NCBI RefSeq assembly: GCF_963360655.1
Contig: NZ_OY725717.1
Span: 186,001 to 250,000 of the forward strand
DNA length: 64,000 bases
Reading direction: 5' to 3'
Source of the DNA: Collinsella aerofaciens
GTDB taxonomy: Bacteria; Actinomycetota; Coriobacteriia; Coriobacteriales; Coriobacteriaceae
The notes below the pieces were generated by a model, which worked only from the letters and a program-made list of their open reading frames with translations, did no database searches and was not told the DNA's origin. Position numbers and translations under genes: made by a program. Positions 35,768 to 43,414 of the stretch are shown here, piece after piece (the stretch's first letter is position 1; each line of letters begins with the position of its first letter).

Positions 35768-36170
35768 GGCGCTCCCTTCGCCGGGATCTGCTTGCCATCC
35801 AATACAGCACGATTGAAGCGTGCCATCAAAACATTCACGCAAAACAATTCGCTCGCGCGGCCAAAGGCAGTAAACAGGCGGCGAACGGCACCGTTGCAAC
35901 AGGTCAACCCCTGCAACGCTTACAAAAGCTGACCAAAAGCTTGCCCAAGACGGACCCCCTCTACGGAAGTGCACGAGCACAGAATATAGAGTTAAACCGT
36001 TTCAATTGAAAGTTCCGCGCATCTCGCTACGAAAACTGAGCCGTTCGCCGAATATTCCGTGCATTTCGCGGTATTATAGGGGCTGCATGTCATGTCCCTT
36101 TCGAAGGGTCGCCCGGCAATCGCCAGCCACGACCCCCAGACGGGACGCCAACACGATAGAGAGGAGAGGC
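35768..36170. other. Divergent intergenic region, no gene seen
   Basis: This gap separates the Y1-transposase gene (minus) from the NifU-like gene (plus). I see a possible -10 TATTAT at 36072-36077 without a good -35, and GAGAGGAGAGG just before the ATG at 36171. No hairpin or small gene is supported. Confidence 0.4.
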
Positions 36171-36905
36171 ATGCAGTACTCACAGGAAGTGGAGAACATG
36201 TGCCCCGTTGCCAAGGGTGCATACCACGGCCCCGCACCCATCCCCGAGGAGGGCAAGTGGGTCCAGGCTAAGGAGATTTCCGACATCTCCGGTCTTACGC
36301 ACGGTGTGGGTTGGTGCGCACCTCAGCAGGGCGCCTGCAAGCTCACGCTGAACGTCAAGGACGGCATCATCGAGGAGGCCCTCGTTGAGACCATCGGCTG
36401 CTCGGGCATGACCCACTCTGCCGCCATGGCTTCCGAGATCCTTCCCGGCAAGACCATCCTCGAGGCCCTCAACACCGACCTCGTCTGCGACGCCATCAAC
36501 GTTGCTATGCGCGAGATCTTCCTGCAGATCGTTTACGGCCGCAGCCAGACCGCGTTCTCCGAGGGCGGCCTGCCCGTGGGCGCCTCCCTCGACGACCTCG
36601 GCAAGGGCCTTCGCTCTCAGGTCGGCACCATGTTCGGCACCAAGGCCAAGGGCGCTCGTTACCTCGAGCTCGCTCAGGGCTACGTCACCCGCATGGCTCT
36701 CAACGACAAGAACGAGATCATCGCGTTCGAGTTCCTGAACCTCGGTAAGTTCACCGACGCCGTCAAGGCCGGCAAGACCCCCGAGGAGGCCATCGCTGGC
36801 GCTATGGGCCACTATGGTCAGTGGGAGAACGCTGCCAAGTACATCGACCCGCGCACCGACGAGGAGACTCACTCCGTCGCCAGCGTGTTCCCGGTTCACG
36901 AGTAG
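36171..36905 (+). CDS. NifU-like Fe-S scaffold-type protein paired with GGGtGRT protein
   Basis: A 244-residue protein; the ATG follows AGGAGAGG. Its core WCAPQQGACKLTLNVKDGII and ETIGCSGMTHSA resembles the NifU/IscU scaffold fold, with Cys49, Cys56, Cys77 and Cys106 available as ligands and a further Cys11. Family members are annotated as iron-sulfur cluster assembly scaffold proteins, but the exact role is not settled. Codon use is strongly biased to GCT, CGT and CTC, unlike its neighbours, indicating very high expression. It sits 18 bases before the GGGtGRT gene; the two surely form an operon. Confidence 0.85.
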   Translation: MQYSQEVENMCPVAKGAYHGPAPIPEEGKWVQAKEISDISGLTHGVGWCAPQQGACKLTLNVKDGIIEEALVETIGCSGMTHSAAMASEILPGKTILEALNTDLVCDAINVAMREIFLQIVYGRSQTAFSEGGLPVGASLDDLGKGLRSQVGTMFGTKAKGARYLELAQGYVTRMALNDKNEIIAFEFLNLGKFTDAVKAGKTPEEAIAGAMGHYGQWENAAKYIDPRTDEETHSVASVFPVHE

Positions 36906-36923
36906 AAAGGGAGGGAAATAACT

Positions 36924-37928
36924 ATGACTGTTACGTTCGAAGGTTACGAGCGCCGCGCTGACAAGATCAACAAGTGCCTCGCCGACAACGGCATCGCCTC
37001 CCTCGAGGAAGCTCTGCAGATCTGCACCGACAAGGGCTTCAACCCGCGTGAGATCGTCAACAACACCCAGTCCATCGCCTTCCAGAACGCTGAGTGGGCA
37101 TACACCCTCGGCTGCGCTCTCGCTGTCAAGCGTGGCGCCAAGTCCGCTTCTGAGGCTGCTGCCATCATCGGCGAGGGCATCCAGGCCTTCACCGTTCCCG
37201 GCTCCGTCGCTGAGGACCGCAAGGTCGGTCTGGGCCACGGCAACCTGGGCGCTATGCTGCTCTCCGACGACACCGAGTGCTTCGCCTTCCTGGCCGGCCA
37301 CGAGTCCTTCGCTGCCGCTGAGGGCGCTATCGGCCTGGCTCTGAACGCCAACAAGGCTCGTAAGAAGCCGCTGCGCGTTATCCTTAACGGTCTGGGCAAG
37401 GACGCTGCTCAGATCATCGCCCGCATCAACGGCTTCACCTACGTAAAGACCCAGTTCGACTACTTCACGGGCGAGCTCAAGGTCGTCGAGACCATCCCCT
37501 ACTCCGATGGTCCCCGCGCCGCCGTCAACTGCTACGGCGCCGACGACGTCCGCGAGGGCGTTGCCATCATGTGGCACGAGAACGTCGACATCTCGATCAC
37601 CGGTAACTCCACCAACCCCACGCGCTTCCAGCACCCCGTCGCTGGCACCTACAAGAAGGAGCGCCTCGAGGCTGGCAAGAAGTACTTCTCCGTCGCTTCT
37701 GGTGGCGGCACTGGCCGTACCCTGCACCCGGACAACATGGGCGCCGGCCCTGCCTCTTACGGCATGACCGACACCATGGGCCGTATGCACTCCGACGCCC
37801 AGTTCGCCGGTTCCTCCTCCGTGCCTGCGCACGTCGACATGATGGGTCTCATCGGCATGGGTAACAACCCCATGGTCGGTGCCACCGTCGCCTGCGCTGT
37901 CGCCGTCGAGGAGGCCCTCAAGGCCTAA
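36924..37928 (+). CDS. GGGtGRT family protein, function unknown
   Basis: A 334-residue protein of the GGGtGRT family, named for the motif seen here at 260-266 (SGGGTGRTLHPDNMG). The N-terminal 60 residues are helical. The middle carries GHGNLGAMLLSDDTECFAFL and INGFTYVKTQFDYFTGELK. No membrane span or signal is present. The glycine motif could bind a nucleotide or phosphate, which is inference. A strong GGGAGGG site and optimal codons point to high expression. It is always worth reading together with the NifU-like gene before it, with which it shares codon style. Confidence 0.85.
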   Translation: MTVTFEGYERRADKINKCLADNGIASLEEALQICTDKGFNPREIVNNTQSIAFQNAEWAYTLGCALAVKRGAKSASEAAAIIGEGIQAFTVPGSVAEDRKVGLGHGNLGAMLLSDDTECFAFLAGHESFAAAEGAIGLALNANKARKKPLRVILNGLGKDAAQIIARINGFTYVKTQFDYFTGELKVVETIPYSDGPRAAVNCYGADDVREGVAIMWHENVDISITGNSTNPTRFQHPVAGTYKKERLEAGKKYFSVASGGGTGRTLHPDNMGAGPASYGMTDTMGRMHSDAQFAGSSSVPAHVDMMGLIGMGNNPMVGATVACAVAVEEALKA

Positions 37929-37963
37929 TCGCGCTTGCGCGATGCTCATATAGTTGAGCTTTG

Positions 37964-37997
37964 GAGCCGCTATCCACCCGGGTAGCGGCTCTTTTTT
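37964..37997 (+). terminator. Intrinsic terminator of the NifU-like/GGGtGRT operon
   Basis: Stem GAGCCGCTA / TAGCGGCTC with ten-base loop followed by TTTTTTG, 35 bases after the stop. Confidence 0.9.
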
Positions 37998-38026
37998 GTC
38001 CCAAAGCTGTCAATCGGTTTGGGTCG

Positions 38027-38188
38027 CGCCACGAAAACGGCTCATCTACTACGTTTGGCCCGCATGGCTCGACCATAGCCAGGTTTTGGGAAAATCAATA
38101 ATCCGTCTACCTGCGGGTTTGATTTTGTGATTCTCGGTATGGTTGGGGGTGACCGCCCAAACGTAGTAGATAGGCCCATTTCGTGGCG
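38027..38188. repeat. 162-bp intergenic palindromic element, copy A
   Basis: The ends form 32-bp inverted repeats. Both read CGCCACGAAA, then eight variable bases, then TCTACTACGTTTGG inward (38027-38058 and the complement of 38157-38188). The interior includes CGACCATAGCC, a TTTTGGGAAAA box and the core TCTACCTGCGGGTTTG. The same layout recurs at 47989-48149, and the core also at 48225-48370. It has no coding capacity. It looks like a non-autonomous or REP-type mobile repeat. Confidence 0.8.
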
Positions 38189-38210
38189 AGCGAATCGACC
38201 CGAGGCACAG

Positions 38211-38245
38211 GGTAGCTAAAAGAACCCCGTCCCAAATTAACTACT
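38211..38245. repeat. Half copy of the 59849-59958 inverted repeat
   Basis: GGTAGCTAAAAGAACCCCGT and the following CCCAAATTAACTACT match, with few changes, the right arm at 59924-59958. The partner arm is absent here. It lies 22 bp beyond the 162-bp element. Confidence 0.6.
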
Positions 38246-38429
38246 CTGCCATGAAAATCCAAAACGATTCGATATATCAGTTGAGATGAGCTCCGAGGTG
38301 GAGTGAGACGGATTGCCAAAATACCCCTAACGTCCACCTGCCATATTCGCCCTTTACCGATTTATCCAATCTTTGCGACACCTTTGCCGATCACCCGTGC
38401 GACAATGCGCCGGACGAGAAAGGAATCCG

Positions 38430-39956
38430 ATGGAATCGACTGATGTACTGGTAATTGGATCTGGCATTGCGGGCCTTTGTGCCGCCATAGAAGCGGCACG
38501 CACGGGTGCAACCGTCGCTGTGGCAAGCGCCGGCAAGACCATGAGCGGATCGAGCTTTTTCCTGGGAACCTGGGGGCTCGGCCTTATTGGCCCCGTCGAC
38601 GAAGACGACGAACAGGACCTCATCGATACCATCCAGACCGTCGGCGGCGGCGTTGCCGACCCCGAGCTCGTCCAGACGTTCGTCCACGGCATTCCCCGGG
38701 CAATTACATGGCTCGAACGGGAGCTGGGTGTTGAACTCCAACGTCCGCAAAGTGCCGAGAGCGCCCAGCAAAAGCAATTTATCCCCTGCTTTGACCATAA
38801 GACACGCAAATGGCGCGGCCTCACTCGCAAGCCCCTTGAGGACGCGTGTGCGGCCCAGATCGAGTCTCTCGGCATTCGCCTGCTTCCCCGCCACGAGCTT
38901 ATCGACCTTATTGAGGACACGCCCGGAAAGATTGTCGGCGCCACGCTCTACGACCGCACAAACAAGCATCTCGTACCTATGGCAGCCAAGGCCACCATCA
39001 TCGCTGCGGGCGGCACGGGTGGCCTGTTCGAGCGAAGCCTCACTTCAGCCGACGTGCTCAGCTCCTCGCAGGCCATCGCGCTGGCACACGGCGCAACGCT
39101 CACTAATATAGAGTTCATGCAGATGATGCCGGGCTTCATCGAGCCCAAACGCAACCTTGTCTTTAACGAGAAGACCTGGCGCTACGTCAAGTTCGACCAG
39201 CCGGTCGATATCGCCGACGACAAGCTGGACGATCTGCTTGAACAGCGCTCCGGATATGGCCCCTTCACGTCACGCTTGGCCTCCCGCGCCATCGATCTTG
39301 CCATCGATCAAGCGGGTACCGAAGGTCTGGCGCTCCACTACGATTTCCCCCGCGAGGACGTCCCCGAGTTTGTACAGACCTTTGCCACCTGGCTGCAAGA
39401 CGAGTACGGCATCGCGCCGACCGAGGAGATGCGCGTGGCGATGTATGCCCACGCCGCCAACGGCGGTATCAAAATCGACAAGAGCGCGTATACGGGCGTT
39501 GAGGGCCTCTACGCTTGCGGCGAGGCGACAGGCGGCATGCACGGCGCCGACCGCATTGGTGGCTTGTCAAGCGCCAACGGCATAGTGTTTGGGCGCATCG
39601 CGGGCGCATCGGCAGCCCAGGCAGCACAGAATACACCTGAGGAGGCCCCGAAGGCGGATATCGCCCTCCCCCAGTACGGCATTGCCACAACAGTCGCCGA
39701 ACGCTTGACACGCAGCCTTAAGCACACGATGAGCACCTATTGCATGATCAACCGCACCGAAGGGGGCCTATCCAAGGCACTACACGAGCTTGAGGGCTTG
39801 AAGACGGAGGCAACGACCTTGAGCACACAGATAGCTCAGGACAGCGAAATCGCAGCCCTCGCCCGCCTGCAATCGCAGATTCAACTAGCACAGGAAATGG
39901 TCAAAGCCATGCGCAAGCGAACCGAAAGCCTCGGATCGCACTATCGAGCGGACTAA
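38430..39956 (+). CDS. FAD-dependent oxidoreductase, L-aspartate oxidase/fumarate reductase flavoprotein family
   Basis: A 508-residue flavoprotein; ATG at 38430 after GAAAGGA. DVLVIGSGIAGLCAAIEAAR is the FAD-binding Rossmann site. AHAANGGIKIDKSAYTGVEGLYACGEATGGMHGADRIGGLS is the conserved second FAD segment with the presumed catalytic region. It resembles NadB, but no nadA or nadC is nearby and the last 70 residues are only a helical tail, so a NadB role is not proven. It is soluble with no heme or Fe-S motif. A strong terminator follows. Confidence 0.82.
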   Translation: MESTDVLVIGSGIAGLCAAIEAARTGATVAVASAGKTMSGSSFFLGTWGLGLIGPVDEDDEQDLIDTIQTVGGGVADPELVQTFVHGIPRAITWLERELGVELQRPQSAESAQQKQFIPCFDHKTRKWRGLTRKPLEDACAAQIESLGIRLLPRHELIDLIEDTPGKIVGATLYDRTNKHLVPMAAKATIIAAGGTGGLFERSLTSADVLSSSQAIALAHGATLTNIEFMQMMPGFIEPKRNLVFNEKTWRYVKFDQPVDIADDKLDDLLEQRSGYGPFTSRLASRAIDLAIDQAGTEGLALHYDFPREDVPEFVQTFATWLQDEYGIAPTEEMRVAMYAHAANGGIKIDKSAYTGVEGLYACGEATGGMHGADRIGGLSSANGIVFGRIAGASAAQAAQNTPEEAPKADIALPQYGIATTVAERLTRSLKHTMSTYCMINRTEGGLSKALHELEGLKTEATTLSTQIAQDSEIAALARLQSQIQLAQEMVKAMRKRTESLGSHYRAD

Positions 39957-40002
39957 GTCGATTCTCACTTTGAGTTTGATCACAATTTCTCAACATGCAT
40001 CG

Positions 40003-40051
40003 AGCCCCGTAAGCATGATTCCCTTAAGGAGAACACGCTTACGGGGCTTTT
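40003..40051 (+). terminator. Intrinsic terminator of the flavoprotein gene
   Basis: A 12-bp stem AGCCCCGTAAGC / GCTTACGGGGCT encloses a 22-base loop that itself contains CCTTAAGG, and is followed by TTTT. Confidence 0.85.
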
Positions 40052-40171
40052 GCCGTGTTTTCCCTAAGGGAATCACGGTGCAGACTTCGCGGCTCCGCGC
40101 CCTTTCGGGTTCGACCCCATGCGAGGTCAACAAAAAAGCGACCAGCCGAAGCCAGTCGCTTTAACATGCTT

Positions 40172-40247
40172 TGGTGGGCCGTCAGGGGGTCGAACCCTGG
40201 ACCTTGGGATTAAGAGTCCCCTGCTCTACCAACTGAGCTAACGACCC
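40172..40247 (-). tRNA. tRNA-Lys (CTT), copy 1
   Basis: On the minus strand the cloverleaf reads GGGTCGTTAGCTCAGTTGG at the 5' end, anticodon loop CTCTTAA (anticodon CTT), T-arm GGTTCGAACC and encoded CCA. It is 76 nt. It is transcribed after the second copy. Confidence 0.95.
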
Positions 40248-40250
40248 AAA

Positions 40251-40277
40251 GCTAAAGTCCGTTGTGGCGGACTTTAG
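40251..40277. repeat. Hairpin between the two tRNA-Lys genes
   Basis: CTAAAGTCC and GGACTTTAG form a near-perfect stem with a short loop between the two genes. It could guide processing of a joint tRNA transcript. Confidence 0.5.
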
Positions 40278-40290
40278 AGGAGATATCGTG

Positions 40291-40366
40291 TGGTGGGCCG
40301 TCAGGGGGTCGAACCCTGGACCTTGGGATTAAGAGTCCCCTGCTCTACCAACTGAGCTAACGACCC
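40291..40366 (-). tRNA. tRNA-Lys (CTT), copy 2
   Basis: Identical in the mature part to the copy 44 bp away: anticodon CTT, encoded CCA, 76 nt. Tandem copies suggest a dosage effect for AAG-rich genes of this GC-rich genome. Confidence 0.95.
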
Positions 40367-40388
40367 GATATCAACACGAAGCAAGAAC

Positions 40389-40466
40389 TGGGGTGGGTAA
40401 AGGGACTCGAACCCTCGACCTACGGGACCACAACCCGTCGCTCTAGCCAACTGAGCTACACCCACC
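40389..40466 (-). tRNA. tRNA-His (GTG)
   Basis: On the minus strand the anticodon loop is TTGTGGT (anticodon GTG). The extra 5' G (position -1, at 40466) faces C73 at 40392, the histidine identity pair, and CCA is encoded at 40389-40391. First of three tRNA genes read in the same direction. Confidence 0.95.
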
Positions 40467-40630
40467 GTGTCCTGTGCGCTTCGCGCTCGACTATTATTGC
40501 AAGGAACGCCACGCGATGCAAGCCCCAATTTTCAAGAATTTTGAAAAGAGTTTTTCGGATCCATTTCGAGCATTTCCCACCGGTTTCATAGGAGTAAACT
40601 TGCCCCACCCCGATGTTCGAAAGGACAACC

Positions 40631-41812
40631 ATGAAAGAACTCTCCAATCGCACGGCAACGTTTACCGATTCGGTCATCCGCCGCATGACGCGCATCTCCA
40701 ATAAGTACGACGCCGTCAACCTCTCGCAGGGCTTCCCCGACTTTGATCCCCCGGCGCAGCTGCTCAATAGCCTGAGCACCATCGCCAGCGACCCCAAGCC
40801 GCTCTACCATCAGTACTCCATCACTTGGGGCTCCCAGGCCATGCGCGAGGCGCTTGCCGCCAAGCAGGAGCACTTTATGGGCATGCCGATCAACCCCAAT
40901 GAGAACATCGTGATCACCTGCGGCTCCACCGAGGCAATGATGGCCGCCATGATGACGGTCACAAACCCCGGCGACAAGGTCGTCATCTTCTCGCCGTTCT
41001 ACGAGAACTACGGCGCCGACACGATCCTTTCGGGGGCCGAGCCCATCTACGTGCCGCTCAACCCGCCCACATTCGACTTTGACCGCGAGACACTCGAGGC
41101 GGCCTTCCGCGACAACGACCCCAAGGCCATCGTCCTGTGCAACCCTTCCAACCCCTGCGGCAAGGTCTTTACACGCGATGAGCTCACCTTTATCGCCGAC
41201 CTCTGCAAAAAGTACGACACCTACTGCATCACCGACGAGGTATACGAGCACATCGTCTACGCGCCCCACGAGCACGTCTATATGGCCACGCTGCCCGGCA
41301 TGTTTGAGCGCACCATCAGCTGCAGCTCGCTGTCTAAGACGTACTCCATCACCGGCTGGCGTCTGGGCTACACTATCGCCCCTGCCGAAATCACCGAGCG
41401 CATCAAGAAGGTCCACGACTTCCTCACCGTGGGCGCCGCCGCTCCCCTGCAGGAAGCCGTCGTCACCGCCCTCAAATTCGACGACAGCTATTACGATGAG
41501 GTCCTCGACCTCTATACCGCCAAACGCGACCTGTTCTGCCAGGGACTCGACAGCATCGGTCTTGAGCATAACGTGCCGCAGGGCGCCTACTACGTGATGA
41601 TGGATATCTCAGAGTTTGGCTACGACAGCGACCTCGAGTTCTGCGAGGACCTGGCCTCAAAGGTGGGCGTGGGCGCCGTGCCCGGCTCGAGCTTCTTCCG
41701 CGAGCCCGTCAACCATCTGATTCGTTTCCACTTTGCCAAGCGAGACGAGACGCTTAACGCGGCGCTGGAGAACCTCAAGTCGCTACGTGATAAAATCAAG
41801 CCGCGCGGGTAA
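40631..41812 (+). CDS. PLP-dependent aminotransferase, class I/II
   Basis: A 393-residue fold-type I enzyme; ATG at 40631 after GAAAGGA. VNLSQGFPDFDPP, LCNPSNPCGK and SSLSKTYSITGWRLGY (PLP lysine) are seen. The sequence is closest in pattern to the methionine/kynurenine-type aminotransferases of the YbdL group, but substrate cannot be fixed. It is monocistronic with its own terminator. Cytoplasmic. Confidence 0.88.
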   Translation: MKELSNRTATFTDSVIRRMTRISNKYDAVNLSQGFPDFDPPAQLLNSLSTIASDPKPLYHQYSITWGSQAMREALAAKQEHFMGMPINPNENIVITCGSTEAMMAAMMTVTNPGDKVVIFSPFYENYGADTILSGAEPIYVPLNPPTFDFDRETLEAAFRDNDPKAIVLCNPSNPCGKVFTRDELTFIADLCKKYDTYCITDEVYEHIVYAPHEHVYMATLPGMFERTISCSSLSKTYSITGWRLGYTIAPAEITERIKKVHDFLTVGAAAPLQEAVVTALKFDDSYYDEVLDLYTAKRDLFCQGLDSIGLEHNVPQGAYYVMMDISEFGYDSDLEFCEDLASKVGVGAVPGSSFFREPVNHLIRFHFAKRDETLNAALENLKSLRDKIKPRG

Positions 41813-41839
41813 GGACGGCCCGCAACTAAAGCAACCAAA

Positions 41840-41878
41840 GAAGCCTCGCACCGCCCGCCGCGTTGCGAGGCTTCTTTC
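41840..41878 (+). terminator. Intrinsic terminator of the aminotransferase gene
   Basis: An 11-bp stem GAAGCCTCGCA / TGCGAGGCTTC followed by TTTCT. Confidence 0.88.
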
Positions 41879-41952
41879 TATAGCGCTTTCTTAAATGGTT
41901 TAGAGCTCTATACTTTAGTCACGGAGCAACTCGTCCCAGAGAGAGGAATACT

Positions 41953-42843
41953 ATGGCAGAGCAGCAGCTTATCGGAGCGCTCGAGGCCGGTGGCACCAAG
42001 ATGGTCTGCGCCACGGGCTATGCGGACGGTACGGTCCTAAAGCGCGAGCAGATCGCGACCACGACCCCGCAGGAGACCGTCGAGGCCGTCAACGCATGGT
42101 TTGCAGACAAGGGCATCTCCGCCCTGGGCATCGGCGCCTTTGGCCCCACCGCGGTCAACCCCGCCTCGCCCCAATACGGCAAGATCCTGGAGACGCCCAA
42201 GACCGCATGGCGCTACTTTGACCTGCTGGGCACCATCCAAAACGAGCTCAACGTCCCCTGCGGCTACGACACCGACGTCAACGTCGCCTGCCTCGGCGAG
42301 GTCACCTTTGGTTGCGCCCAGGGCCTCACTGACGTTGTCTACCTGACCATCGGCACCGGCGTGGGCGCCGGCGTGCTCTCGGGCGGTCAGCTCGTCCACG
42401 GCATGATGCACCCCGAGGCCGGTCACATCCTGGTCACACGCGACCCGCGTGACACCATCGGCGAGCACAGTGCCTGCCCCTTCCATGACAACTGCCTGGA
42501 GGGCCTCATCGCCGGTCCCGGCGTCAAAAAGCGCTGGGATGGCAAGAGCGCCGGAGACATGGCCGATGACCCGGAGGCCATGGATCTGCTCGCGGGCTAT
42601 CTGGCACAGGCGCTCATGACCTACACGCTGTGCTACGCACCGCAAAAGATCATCATCGGCGGCGGCGTGGCCGACCACACCCCCATCGTGCCGCTCGCAC
42701 GCAAGAAATGTGCCGAAATGCTCAACGGCTATATCGTCACGCCCGAGGTCAACGACATCGATACCTACATTGTCAACAACAGCCTCGAGGGCAAGCAGGG
42801 CATCATGGGTTGCCTTGCCCTGGGCGCACAGGCGCTTCAGTAA
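41953..42843 (+). CDS. ROK-family sugar kinase, fructokinase-like
   Basis: A 296-residue kinase that phosphorylates a hexose with ATP, probably fructose. GALEAGGTKMVCA is the phosphate-1 loop. TIGTGVGAGVLSGG is the sugar/phosphate-2 part. The GHILVTRDP to CPFHDNCLEGL stretch contains the ROK zinc-binding His and Cys residues. The ATG follows AGAGAGGA. A TATACT box lies at 41909-41914 without a clear -35. Single gene closed by a bidirectional terminator. Confidence 0.9.
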   Translation: MAEQQLIGALEAGGTKMVCATGYADGTVLKREQIATTTPQETVEAVNAWFADKGISALGIGAFGPTAVNPASPQYGKILETPKTAWRYFDLLGTIQNELNVPCGYDTDVNVACLGEVTFGCAQGLTDVVYLTIGTGVGAGVLSGGQLVHGMMHPEAGHILVTRDPRDTIGEHSACPFHDNCLEGLIAGPGVKKRWDGKSAGDMADDPEAMDLLAGYLAQALMTYTLCYAPQKIIIGGGVADHTPIVPLARKKCAEMLNGYIVTPEVNDIDTYIVNNSLEGKQGIMGCLALGAQALQ

Positions 42844-42925
42844 CAGACGCACCCACGGGGCGTGGCGCGCCCAGCAAATCCGACCAATGGAACGACGCCA
42901 CCACGCCTCATATAAGCCCTCAAAT

Positions 42926-42972
42926 AAAAAAGGCCGCCTAGGACCAAACAATACGTCCTAGGCGGCCTTTTT
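42926..42972. terminator. Bidirectional terminator between converging genes
   Basis: AAGGCCGCCTAGGAC and GTCCTAGGCGGCCTT form a 15-bp stem with A-run before and T-run after, so it can end both the ROK gene and the VanZ-like gene. The VanZ-like stop codon (42958-42960) lies within the stem. Confidence 0.92.
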
Positions 42973-43407
42973 GGCGTACATCAGCGACCGTAAGAGATAT
43001 CGGAGCACAACGCCCATTGCCGCTCCACAGCAGTCGATCATCACATCGGTGATCATGCCGGCGCGTCCCGGCACAAAGAGCTGAATCGTCTCGTCGATCG
43101 AGGGAATCAGCAGCAGGAACACCGCCGTGGGCAGCAGCACGTCAAAGGTGTGCCGGCCCTCAAAATCAAAAGCGTGCGTTGCCAGGATGCCGAGCACCAT
43201 ATACTCGGTAAAATGCGCGCACTTGCGAACAACAAAGTTGGTCACCCATTCATATGGAAGTCCCACGCCGTGCAGGAAACCGCGGATAGCTTCCATGACC
43301 GTTAGGCTCAGCGAGCCCGACCCCGAGCCGGGAACCAGCGAATTGCCCCAGATCAAGAGCGCCATCAGGCAGGTCACGACCGCCCATTTTCGATTCATCT
43401 TAACCAT
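42958..43407 (-). CDS. VanZ-like membrane protein
   Basis: A 149-residue protein with four membrane spans. RKCAHFTEYMVLG, SIDETIQLFVPGRAGMITDVMID are the VanZ family motifs. The family includes a teicoplanin-resistance protein but most members have unknown roles in the envelope. It follows the Ala-rich membrane protein gene by 7 bases and is co-transcribed with it. The ATG at 43407 lies 12 bases after GGAGG; an ATG at 43398 is possible. Confidence 0.85.
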   Translation of the reverse strand: MVKMNRKWAVVTCLMALLIWGNSLVPGSGSGSLSLTVMEAIRGFLHGVGLPYEWVTNFVVRKCAHFTEYMVLGILATHAFDFEGRHTFDVLLPTAVFLLLIPSIDETIQLFVPGRAGMITDVMIDCCGAAMGVVLRYLLRSLMYAKKAA

Positions 43408-43414
43408 GCAGAAG

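Noticed and set aside
36180-37949. A 589-codon open frame antisense to the NifU-like and GGGtGRT genes
   Set aside because: It spans two well-supported genes and their gap, and no domain is seen; codon bias of the real genes creates it.
38430-39956. Naming the flavoprotein NadB
   Set aside because: Motifs fit the wider aspartate oxidase/fumarate reductase group, but nadA/nadC are absent nearby and substrate residues could not be confirmed.
40172-40466. tRNA cluster as attachment site of an integrated element
   Set aside because: No integrase gene and no duplicated tRNA 3' end beyond the tandem tRNA-Lys copies themselves were seen.
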